Part shown: in pieces, positions 56,004-64,000 of the stretch
Numbering within the stretch: the stretch's first letter is position 1
How the letters are laid out: each line of letters begins with the position of its first letter
NCBI GenBank assembly: GCA_002104905.1
Contig: MCFE01000132.1
Span: forward strand, 94,517 to 158,516
From: Basidiobolus meristosporus CBS 931.73
Lineage: Eukaryota > Basidiobolomycota > Basidiobolomycetes > Basidiobolales > Basidiobolaceae
Direction: 5' to 3'
DNA length: 64,000 bases
Program-made: the position numbers and the translations under genes
The notes under the pieces: model-generated
What the model saw: only the letters and a program-made list of their open reading frames with translations
What the model was told of the DNA's origin: nothing
Database searches by the model: none

Positions 56004-56225
56004 ACAATAATCTAACTCGTTAGTTGGGCTACTGCCCATATCTGTTTATATAGTCATTCAATAATTGCTACCTCGTAAATAATAAACTTTCATACTGAAT
56101 CTTCCTAATTTGTAGTTGCTTTTTCCAATGCCTCTGTAGAGTACATTCCCCTTTCCTGTTCAATACTATACTTTCAATTCATTTCTGAAATGAATGGAGA
56201 GTCCATCTTAGGATGAACGTCATCA

Positions 56226-56260
56226 AATGGCGAAATCTTTATTTACCTATGACAAGTATC
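56226..56260 (-). repeat. Eroded LINE 3'-end relic
   Basis: GCGAAATCTTTATTTACC then TATGACAAGTA matches the LINE tail at 62102-62130 (GTGAAATCTTTATTTACT then TATGACAAGTA). The TCACC/GGTGA hairpin next to it has decayed (TCATC...GGCGA). Confidence 0.55.
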
Positions 56261-56459
56261 TAAATTAGCCAAGTTTATCAGAAGTTGTTCCTAAAAAGCC
56301 AGGCCTGCGAAGTGAGAATCTAAGTATATCAGAAGTGAGTTATACTGACTTCCGGTAGCGGATTGATGTCCAGAATGGCCAGTAGACTGGGGGGAGCTCA
56401 GTGGGGTTTAGGGTGATTACTGCCCAAATATCCTGCACATATGAATATGTTGATCAAAC

Positions 56460-56531
56460 TTGCTGAGTCCAGGATTTGAACCAACAACCATGGGCATTAA
56501 GGGGTGTAGTCGCTTTATCTAAGGTCAGCAA
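56460..56531 (-). tRNA. tRNA-like relic
   Basis: A 72-nt segment on the minus strand with a perfect 7-bp acceptor-type stem (TTGCTGA / TCAGCAA) and a B-box-like GGTTCAAATCC. I cannot fold a convincing anticodon arm or complete T stem, so this is more likely a degenerate tRNA or tRNA-derived SINE head than a working gene. Confidence 0.3.
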
Positions 56532-56884
56532 AGGTTGGATATTTATTGTAAAAATTGAACTCTCTGTATGAATGCTCTGGAGGCAGAGTTAAGTACCTAT
56601 AAGTAGCCCAGCAGCCTCTGGCAGTGCTTATGACTTAATACATACCCAAAGTGGAAAAATATGCTTCATACATCAGCATTATTGAGGGTTAGGATGTGCT
56701 AACCTATCACTAAACATGTAGATCTAGGTAAAAAGCTCCCTGAAGGAAATGAATGCCAGCCTAATACCCTGGATATGATATAGAAGTAGCTGTTGTAAAA
56801 GTTTGTATTTCCACCTAAATATTTACCTAACTTAGTCACTTAGATCATTACCTTCATATCCTAGAGAATGCTGACCAAATTCCT

Positions 56885-57140
56885 TGTTGGGATTTATTTA
56901 GAATATTTTCACCAAAATATAAGGTACCCAGAACATGAAAATTCTCAAAAGTTGTCCAAACAGCCCCAAACTTTGCACACATGTTCTTGAGACCTTCCTT
57001 AACCAATTCTACGGGTTTACTGTACCAAGACCATGTAAAAGTATAAATACTACTTTTACATTCAATATATCATTAAGTGAAAACCACATAATCAACTTGT
57101 TCTTCCAATCACTTCCAATATCTTGAAGACTCTTACAACA
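56885..57140 (+). repeat. Probable 5' LTR of a Ty1/copia retrotransposon
   Basis: Begins TGTTGGGATTT and ends ACAACA immediately before a primer-binding site, about 256 bp; holds TATAAATA at 57042-57049. The matching 3' LTR is absent because the element is cut off by a LINE, so boundaries are inferred from TG...CA and the primer site. Confidence 0.5.
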
Positions 57141-57153
57141 GGTTATGAGCCCT
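57141..57153 (+). other. Primer-binding site (initiator tRNA-Met anticodon arm type)
   Basis: GGTTATGAGCCCT is complementary to the anticodon stem-loop of initiator tRNA-Met (GGGCTCATAACC), the internal half-tRNA primer type known from copia of Drosophila. Confidence 0.6.
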
Positions 57154-57171
57154 GAGCTGTCACTCTCTGCA

Positions 57172-59572
57172 ATGTCTACTACTGCTATTACTGGAATTTT
57201 TCCCTCTGCTGAAAAGTTGGATGGATCTAACTACCAAGTAGTGGAAGGTGAAGATGAAGATGCTGCTACAAGAAAGAGGCCTTTGGGATATTGTAATGGG
57301 AGAAGAATGCCCTCCTAAAGTGTGGGAGAGGAAGCCTTAAAGTACCAGAAGAAAGAACAAAGTGCCCTTAACTGCATTTGCCTTAATGTTAAAGATAAAT
57401 TACAAATTCAATGCTCAAGAGCAAAAACAGCAAAGAATGCCTGGAAGGCATTAGAAGACACCTACCAGTCATGTTCAGCTGCTAAGAAAATGTATCTGAG
57501 ACAAAAATTCTTTACTACAAAGATGCTGCCAGGAGAAGAAATGAAATATCTAATTAACAGAATTACCCTGCTGGTAGATGAGATGGAATCTGTGGGTGTA
57601 CCAACTACTGATGAGGATGTGATAGTTACCATCCTGAATAGCCTGACAGACAAGTTTCAGGGCCTTGTATCAGCCCTAGAGTCCAGAACTGAAGATTTGA
57701 CCTTAAATTACATATATGGAAGGCTCCTGGATGAAGAATTAAGAAAATTAAGCGCAAATAAGAAGGAAGAAGAAAATGCTTTAATAAGCAATGATAACCA
57801 GCAAATGAGGCAGCCACAACCCTACAAAGGCAACAGCAACCTATTTTGTAACTACTGCAAAAGGAAAGGACACACATCAGATTGGTGTCTCAAAAAGAAA
57901 GATAATCAGCAAAAGAAGCCTGAATATGGAAACGCTGCAACAACTGAAGATAGACTATTCATATCTGCACTAAATATGACCACAAACAAGGATTCTCAGA
58001 CGTGGTATATTGACTCTGGAGCATCTCAACACTTTACACACCAAAAAGAACTTTTTACCCAATATCAAGAAATTCCAATTAAGAAGGTTTTCATGGGTGA
58101 CAACAGAACACTTGATACAGTGGGAGAAGGAACTATTCAAGTAAACCTAAGAAGCAGTGAAGGAAGCCATACACTGACCTTCAAAGAAGTACTCTATGTA
58201 CCAGAAATAGCCAAGAACCTACTATCTATAAGCAAGACCACTGCAGAAGAACTCAGTTTCAGCTTTGACAATTCTGGATGCAAGATTACTGATCAAAATG
58301 GTGCCCATATTGCTTTGGGTATCAGAGATCAGAATCTATACAAGTTGACTTATATTCCATCATATTTGGAAGCCAATATAAGTAACTTAAATGAAAAAAC
58401 ACCAAAGCTTTGGCACAGGAGATTTGGGCCCATCAATTTTGACTATTTGCACAAAATGATCAAAGATCAGCTAATTTCTGGAGTAAAAATTGATCCCCCA
58501 GCTAATTTGGAGCACTGTGAAGCCTGCATATATGGGAAACAAGCCAGACAACTGTTCAAGAGCTCTGGGTTGATCAAAACCAAGAAAAAATTAGATCTAA
58601 TTTACTCAGATCTGCGTGGACCTATTCATAATTTATCCTCAGGCAGGATGAGTATTTAATCACTTTGATTGATGATTATACAAGATACACATGGGTCTAC
58701 TGCATGGAGAGAAAGTAAGAAGCTCTGTCTAAGTTCAGGGAGTTTAAAGCCATGGTGGAGAGTGAAACTGGTGAAAAAATCAAGAAAATACGCTCTGACA
58801 ATGGTGGAGCATGTACCTCAAAACTCTTCATCCACTTCTGCAAAATTCATAGGATAAAGCAAGACACTACTTTACCATACTCCCCACAGCAAAATGGAGT
58901 AGCAGAATGTGCTAACAGATCAATAATTGATATGGCAATATCTATGATCCATGATCAAAATTATCCTATGATTTTTGGGCGGAATCAGTTGCCACTGCTG
59001 TATATCTTAAGAATAAGAGTTATACCAGAATACTTTGTGATTCTACTCCATTTGAAGCATGGTATGGTTACAGACCAAGTGCAGAACATCTAAGAATATT
59101 TGGGTGTACAGCATATACCAAGAAACTGCCCAAAAATCAGTCAAAATTTGAGCCAAAAAGTGTAAAATGCATATTTTTGGGCTACTGCAATGAGAGTAAA
59201 GCATGCAGACTCTACAATACCAAAGCAAAGAAGCTAATCAAGTCCAGGGATGTGCTGTTTGATGGAAATTCAAAATTTTCACAAAAAATGACATCAGATG
59301 ATGACGGAAATCTGATCTCAAGTCCACCAATTGTCAGGATTGAATCAGAGCAAAACAATGAAATTTTTTCACTCCAGGGGACTCTACAACTGTGGCTCAG
59401 CCAGAATCAGTGCCCAAGAATATCCCAGAAGTGATCATTCCAGTATCAAATGCCCGGAGAACAAATCGGACAAGAAATAGCCCAAATTACTATATCAATG
59501 AGGGTATAAACTTAGCCTGTGCCTATTCAGTCCATATTGATGAACCCCAGACTGTAAAAGAGGCCCTAAATA
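57172..59572 (+). pseudogene. Ty1/copia gag-pol, broken and truncated before reverse transcriptase
   Basis: Order: gag start MSTTAITGIFPSAEKLDGSN at 57172, frameshifts near 57238 and 57315, gag core 57322 onward, CCHC zinc knuckle CNYCKRKGHTSDWC, aspartic protease WYIDSGASQHFT, GAG pre-integrase LWHRRFGPINFDYL, then integrase: LIYSDLRGP, a frameshift near 58650, IRSDNGGA and SPQQNGVAE with the DDE catalytic core, another shift near 59085, and the C-terminal KCIFLGY and EPQTVKEALN. The reverse transcriptase and RNase H are missing; the frame ends at a LINE insertion at about 59572-59590. Base use is A-rich, unlike the host genes. Confidence 0.85.
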
Positions 59573-61225
59573 GGGTTAGGGGGGGGGGAGAAAGTCACCA
59601 ACAGGTGAAATCTTTATTTCAGTTGAAACAAAGAAGCCAGCACTAGTATTGTAGCTTTGATACAAGAGTGTGTAGCTGAGGGGAATTTGTAGGTAAGTTA
59701 ATAAGAAGTGATGATAGCTCTTCAGTGCTCAAGACACTGTTCAGTGGGAAGGGGGGTAGCAAGAGAGGTAAGAATGACTTGTGAACAACATTAATGAGGG
59801 GAATGTGATAAGGATTGATATTCATCATAAAGGGAGTGTGCTGCTGCAGATATTGCTGCCAAAGGTCTGTCAAGTACTTCAGGTAGGCCAGCTTGGGTTT
59901 TTCTGACTGCAGAAAATAGTGAGCAAACTTCTTGACTTCAGGATCTCCAAGTATAGTTCTCCAGCAGGAGTCAGGTGTAGTGTGGTGTGTTCTCTTCCAG
60001 GCCTTAATCAGTGGGTTGTTGCAGTTGCGAAGTCTGAGATATAATCTGGTTCTAAGGTAGAGAAGTTGGATCTTATAGGGCATAAACCCAAAAGCACCAA
60101 GAATAGCATGTCTGTAGGGGCATTCAGGCAAATGAGGCACCAACAAGGTAATGCTCCATACTGCAAACTTGTCAAGTTTAGTGCAGTCTCCAGAAGTAAG
60201 AGAGAGAAGTGGTAAGCCAAATTCCAGGACAGGGAAGACAAACTGCTTGAGTAGAAGGAGGCATCTGGGAGCTGAAGTTGTAGGAGGAGTAACAGCCAGT
60301 AGCTTGTGGAGTGCCTGTCTTGCCAGGATAATTCGCTTCTTCAGGTGTACTTCAGAGTCTAGTCCAGTAGGAAGGAAAGGAAAGCCAAGATATGTAGCAG
60401 AAACATGAGCAAGTAGAGTGGAGTTCTCCAAGTTGATGGGAGAGTCCAAAGATACTGTCTTTGCAATGGAAAGCTGGAGATTATTCTTCTGCAAATACTG
60501 GTGGATGGTCTGGGAGTCTTGTTGCACATTGGAGGAAGATATTCTGATGTCATCAGCAAAGAGAGTAACCAGGCAGTCAGCTGAGAGTCTTGGGAAATCA
60601 TTCAGGAAGATGACAAACAGTATAGGACCAAGCACAGAGCCTTGAACCACTCCATTAGGAACTGAGAGCACTGGTGATTGCTCACTTGGGTGCAGAATTC
60701 TTGCTGGTGGATCCAGAAACAGGGACCTGACAAGGAGGGTGAGAGAGGAACTGGAGAAGCATTGCAACTTGGACCAAAGCAGATTTCTGTCAACTGAATC
60801 AAAGGCCTTAGTAATATCAAACAGAGCAGAGGGATACTTGCACTGGAGAGAGTAATCTTGGCTAAGTATGACTGCATATTTCAAGGAGAGGCCAGGAACA
60901 AAGCCAAACTGTGCAGGGTGAAACTTGAGGAAGTCAGAGTAGAGCTCCTGAGCAAGCAGAAGCTCAAGCACCTTTCTGCAGGTGGGCAGCAGAGATATTG
61001 GCCTGTAGGAGCTAGGATCCAAGTGCTTTCCTTTGCACTTGTACAGTGGCAGAACATTTGCAAAGGACCATTCCTCAGGAGTAGAAGCTGGGCTGAGCAT
61101 TGTTGAAACAGTGGAAGCAGAAGTACAGACATGGCCTTGGTACTAGTCTTCAGAAGCTCATAGGAGATTGTGTCCACACCTGGAGCAGTAGAGTTGAGAA
61201 GCCTCTTGAGCACATTATGGGTTCT
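59572..61225 (-). mobile_element. LINE retrotransposon 1, 5'-truncated
   Basis: Read on the minus strand: homology to the second LINE starts abruptly at about 61225 (5' truncation), continues through the reverse transcriptase region, and ends with the 3' UTR, an AATAAA signal (inside 59609-59617), the TCACC/GGTGA hairpin at 59595-59608, a C9 run and CCCTA telomere-like bases at 59572-59590. It sits inside the copia pol gene. Confidence 0.85.
59643..61225 (-). pseudogene. LINE 1 reverse transcriptase ORF (truncated)
   Basis: Open from 61100 to a stop at 59643 (485 codons), with upstream homology to 61225 in a different frame because of one or two base changes near 61100. Reverse transcriptase blocks: SYRPISLLPTCRK, FDITKAFDSVDR, NGVVQGSVLGPILFVIF, LVTLFADDIRISS (catalytic FADD), then thumb and a C-terminal domain with no RNase H recognised. 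Jockey/I/CR1-like by QGSVLGP and FADD. Lacks the endonuclease and N-terminal part, so inactive. Confidence 0.85.
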
Positions 61226-61891
61226 TGTTGTATCCAAGCAAAAGTGTAATAAAACTCTTGAATGGTTTAACTGAACCAAAGGGACAATTAAGTGCAGAAT
61301 CTTAGAATTGTCAGAGAGTGGCGCAAATATTAGCAGAAAGATTCTGATCTAATATTGGTCTTGGATATAGCTGGGTTGGCTATAAAGACAACAATATTTG
61401 TTTGCTAGGCAGGCTAAGCTTGGTGTTCTTTGGAGTGCTAGATATACTAGGCTTGGATAGAAACTAGAATGGAATTGTTGGATTCTTATTTTTGCTGAGA
61501 CAGAATTTTAATTTTGTTGAGACACACACTGAACCAAAAGGTTCAGTAAACTTTATTTATACTGTTCTGATCAAGTTGAATTAGTAAGCGCCAAGGGACT
61601 GGATTGATTGAAATCAATTTGGGTGTTCATAGGTGCATAAGATAAGTGAAAGTTACATCATCAATCAACTGATGTCTTGGCAACTGCACAGTGGTTGGAT
61701 AGATCTCAGATGACTAATCACCTGGGAAGGCTTGGCAGATAAGTTGATAACATAATGACCATTTGAAAATAGATCAGGTGTGATAGCTAAAAATAGATTC
61801 TGAGGTGGTATAAAATAAACTGTAACTGGGATTTGTTATGTTTGGGTTAGGGAAAATCAGTTAGGGTACTAGATTTTCAAACGGAGTAAAA

Positions 61892-61935
61892 GGGTTAGGG
61901 AAGGGAAAGTCACCAAGGTAGGTGAAATCTTTATT
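61892..61935 (-). repeat. LINE 3' tail with telomere-like bases (third copy)
   Basis: GGGTTAGGG, then TCACC (61910-61914), 6-nt loop, GGTGA (61921-61925) and AATCTTTATTT; the rest of the element is absent or strongly diverged. Confidence 0.65.
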
Positions 61936-62076
61936 TGATTTCAGACAAGTCTAACTACAAATAAAGAAGCCAGCTGGGAATAGAAGATTCCCAAGGTAAA
62001 CACTAAGTTGAATATGAATCAATCTAAGCTAAAGTTAAGGCAGTATCCCAGAGTACACTGGAGTTCAGGTTCATGG

Positions 62077-62130
62077 GTTAGGGGAGGAAAGTCACCAAGT
62101 GGTGAAATCTTTATTTACTTATGACAAGTA
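62077..62130 (-). repeat. LINE 3' tail with telomere-like bases (fourth copy)
   Basis: GGTTAGGGGAGG, then TCACC (62092-62096), loop AAGT, GGTGA (62101-62105), AATCTTTATTTACTTATG. It ends where the next LINE begins at about 62131, so the copy is only some 50 bp long. Upstream bases match the relic at 56226-56260, marking a second LINE subfamily. Confidence 0.65.
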
Positions 62131-64000
62131 GGGGGGAGACAGTCACCAACAGGTGAAATCTTTATTTCAGTTGAAACAAAGAAGCCAGCGCTACTGTTGT
62201 AGCTTTGATACAAGAGTGTGTAGCTGAGGGGAATTTGTAGGTAAGTTAATAAGAAGTGATGATAGCTCTTCACTGCTCAAGACACTGTTCAGTGGGAAGG
62301 GGGGTAGCAAGAGAGGTAAGAATGACTTGTGAACAACATTAATGAGGGGAATGTGATAAGGATTGATATTCATCATAAATGGAGTGTGCTGCTGCAGATA
62401 TTGCTGCCAAAGGTCTGTCAAGTACTTCAGGTAGGCCAGCTTGGGTTTTTCTGACTGCAGAATAAAGTGAGCAAACTTCTTGACTTCAGGATCTCCAAGT
62501 ATAGTTCTCCAGCAGGAGCCAGGTGTTGTGTGGTGTGTTCTCTTCCAGGCCTTAATCAGTGGGTTGTTGCAGTTGTGAAGTCTGAGGTATAATCTGGTTC
62601 TAAGGTAGAGAAGTCTGATCTTATAGGGCATAAACCCAAAAGCCCCAAGAATAGCATGTCTGTAGGGGCATTCAGGCAAATGAGGCACCAAGGAGGTAAT
62701 GCACCATACTGCAAACTTGTCAAGCTTAGTGCAGTCTCTAGAAGTAAGAGAGAGAAGTGGTAAGCCAAATTCCAGGACAGGGAAGACAAACTGCTTGAGT
62801 AGAAGGAGGCAGCTGGGAGCTGAAGTTGTAGGAGGAGTAACAGCCAACAGCTTGTGGAGTGCCTGTCTTGCAAGGATAATTCTCTTCTTCAGGTGTGCTC
62901 CAGAGTCTAGTCCAGTAGGAAGGAAAGGAAAGCCAAGATATGTAGCAGAAACCTGAGCAGGTAGAGTGGAGTTCTCCAAGATGATGGGAGAGCCCAAAGG
63001 TACTGTCTTTGCAATGGAAAGCTGGAGATTATTCTTCTGCAGATACTGGTGGATGGTCTGGGAGTCTTGTTGCACATTGGAGGAGGATATTCTGATGTCA
63101 TCAGCAAAGAGAGTAACCAGGCAGTCAGCTGAGAGTCTTGGGAAGTCATTCAGGAAGATGGCAAACAGTATAGGACCAAGCACAGAGCCTTGAACCACTC
63201 CATTAGGAACTGAGAACACAGCTGATTGCTCACTTGGGTGCAGAATTCTTGCTTGTGGATCCAGAAACAGAGACCTGATAAGGAGGGTGAGAGAGGTACT
63301 GGAGAAGCATTGCAACTTGGACCAAAGCAGATTTCTGTCAACTGAATCAAAGGCCTTAGTAATATCAAACAGAACAGAAGGATACTTGCACTGGAGAGAG
63401 TGATCTTGGCTAAGTATGACTGCATATTCCAAGGAGAGGCCAGGAACAAAGCCAAACTGTGCAGGATGAAACTTGAGGGAGTCAGAGTAGAGCTCCTGAG
63501 CAAGCAGAAGCTCAAACACCTTTCTGCAGGTGGGCAGCAGAGATATTGGCCTGTAGGAGCTAGGATCCAAGTGCTTTCCTTTACCCTTATACAGTGGCAG
63601 AACATTTGCAAAGGACCATTCCTCAGGAGTAGAAAGCTGGGCTGAGCATTGCTGAAACAGTGGAAGCAGAAGTGCAGACATGGCCTTGGTACTAGTCTTC
63701 AGAAGCTCATAGGAGATTGTGTCCACACCTGGCGCAGTAGAGTTGGGAAGCCTCTTGAGCACATTATGGATTCTCCTTTGATCAAGTGCAATTGGGATGG
63801 GCAGAGTCTTGAAGTCAGGATGAAAGCCAGGAGTTGAGTACTGCTTTGTAGAGAAGAAGATGTTAGCCAGCTGTTCTGTTGAAGGTAACTTCCTGGAAGA
63901 GGGCCTCATTGCTCTGTAGAGTCTTGATACTGTTCTTGTTATAGAGTTGGAAGATTGCAGAGGCAAAGAACTCATAATATGATCCCAGAGCTGAGTATGC
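62131..64000 (-). mobile_element. LINE retrotransposon 2, continues beyond the window
   Basis: Minus-strand element with 3' end at about 62131 (C6 run, hairpin TCACC 62143-62147 / GGTGA 62152-62156, AATAAA on the minus strand near 62160) and open coding sequence to the window edge. About 95 percent similar by eye to LINE 1 where they overlap. May be a complete element. Confidence 0.85.
62191..64000 (-). CDS. LINE 2 ORF2: reverse transcriptase (5' part outside window)
   Basis: Uninterrupted from the window edge (frame open at 63999) to the stop at 62191, over 600 codons. The first part (TQLWDHIMSSLP ... RPSSRKLPSTEQLANIFF) is the linker that normally joins the endonuclease to the reverse transcriptase. 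Then NSTAPGVDTISYELLK, SYRPISLLPTCRK, FDITKAFDSVDR, NGVVQGSVLGPILFAIF, LVTLFADDIRISS and a C-terminal region ending SKLQQ. No stop or shift is seen, so it may encode an active enzyme. Upstream endonuclease cannot be checked here. Confidence 0.9.
   Translation of the reverse strand, partial: HTQLWDHIMSSLPLQSSNSITRTVSRLYRAMRPSSRKLPSTEQLANIFFSTKQYSTPGFHPDFKTLPIPIALDQRRIHNVLKRLPNSTAPGVDTISYELLKTSTKAMSALLLPLFQQCSAQLSTPEEWSFANVLPLYKGKGKHLDPSSYRPISLLPTCRKVFELLLAQELYSDSLKFHPAQFGFVPGLSLEYAVILSQDHSLQCKYPSVLFDITKAFDSVDRNLLWSKLQCFSSTSLTLLIRSLFLDPQARILHPSEQSAVFSVPNGVVQGSVLGPILFAIFLNDFPRLSADCLVTLFADDIRISSSNVQQDSQTIHQYLQKNNLQLSIAKTVPLGSPIILENSTLPAQVSATYLGFPFLPTGLDSGAHLKKRIILARQALHKLLAVTPPTTSAPSCLLLLKQFVFPVLEFGLPLLSLTSRDCTKLDKFAVWCITSLVPHLPECPYRHAILGAFGFMPYKIRLLYLRTRLYLRLHNCNNPLIKAWKRTHHTTPGSCWRTILGDPEVKKFAHFILQSEKPKLAYLKYLTDLWQQYLQQHTPFMMNINPYHIPLINVVHKSFLPLLLPPFPLNSVLSSEELSSLLINLPTNSPQLHTLVSKLQQ

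Larger units (their letters stand above)
56004..56884. other. Intergenic region with repeat relics
   Basis: PHO84 3' UTR with TAATAAACTT (poly(A) signal) near 56091, then an eroded LINE tail (56226-56260) and a tRNA-like relic (56460-56531). No protein gene. Confidence 0.55.
61226..62130. other. Mosaic of repeat pieces between the two LINEs
   Basis: No gene. Starts with non-LINE sequence; TGTTGGATTC at 61478 looks like the start of another LTR but no partner is seen. From 61850 on there are several GTTAGGG units and two more LINE 3' tails (61905-61935 and 62085-62130). Confidence 0.55.

Noticed and set aside
61478-61560. Second LTR beginning TGTTGGATTC between the LINEs
   Set aside because: No terminal CA, primer site or matching partner found; similarity to the 56885 LTR is limited to the first few bases.
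1-64000. CRISPR arrays, bacterial operons, biosynthetic gene cluster
   Set aside because: Repeats here are duplicated genes and transposons; spliced genes show the DNA is eukaryotic and no core biosynthetic enzyme is present.

Overview
This window is nuclear DNA of a eukaryote, most likely an early-diverging fungus. Genes carry short GT-AG introns (about 52-90 nt) with CTAAC/TTAAC-type branch sites. Gene content is fungal in flavour: PHO84-type phosphate transporter, PHO80-type cyclin, fungal GRAM/WBP2-like protein, secreted proteinase K-type subtilases. A genus such as Basidiobolus or another entomophthoralean fungus would fit the amplified secreted proteases and repeat load, but that assignment is inference.

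Layout. (1) 1-13.7 kb: a tandem array of five nearly identical secreted subtilases (S8 proteinase K family), in two blocks each headed by an ATX1-type copper chaperone gene (the first one cut by the window edge). Two of the five copies lose their C-termini. (2) 14.7-16.9 kb, minus strand: a broken D5-like primase/SF3-helicase relic of viral or virus-like origin. (3) 17.6-19.3 kb: a nine-exon stomatin-like protein 2 gene (mitochondrial SPFH protein). (4) 19.7-32.7 kb: a tandem glutamate dehydrogenase array: five near-full-length copies (only the last has an open frame throughout), one internally deleted copy and one scrambled fragment. Mature regions are almost identical while transit peptides and flanks differ, which points to gene conversion. 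(5) 33-47 kb: ordinary intron-containing genes: a secreted HExxH metallopeptidase joined to a VHL-beta-like domain, an unknown 320-aa protein, a cysteine-rich type I membrane protein, ribosomal protein eL14, a DDX51/Dbp6 helicase, a PHO80-like cyclin, a GRAM/WBP2-like protein, acetoacetyl-CoA synthetase (frameshifted near its end), and a U6-snRNA-like sequence. (6) 47-50.9 kb: no recognisable gene. (7) 50.9-53.4 kb: an 803-aa helical, pore-forming-toxin-like protein whose C-terminus recalls the TcA subunit of insecticidal Tc complexes; 54.5-56.0 kb: phosphate transporter. (8) 56.9-64 kb: a transposon nest: a Ty1/copia element with a probable 5' LTR, cut off before its reverse transcriptase by a LINE, then further truncated LINE tails, then a second LINE running off the window edge. 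LINE 3' ends share a hairpin followed by C-rich, telomere-like sequence.

Functionally, the two arrays could raise the dose of secreted proteolysis and of glutamate catabolism in mitochondria, which would suit growth on protein. A caution applies to all broken copies: every frameshift I could define by comparison with sister copies or family is a single-base insertion, a pattern that can come from uncorrected long-read sequencing error. All coordinates of exons are from reading splice signals by eye.
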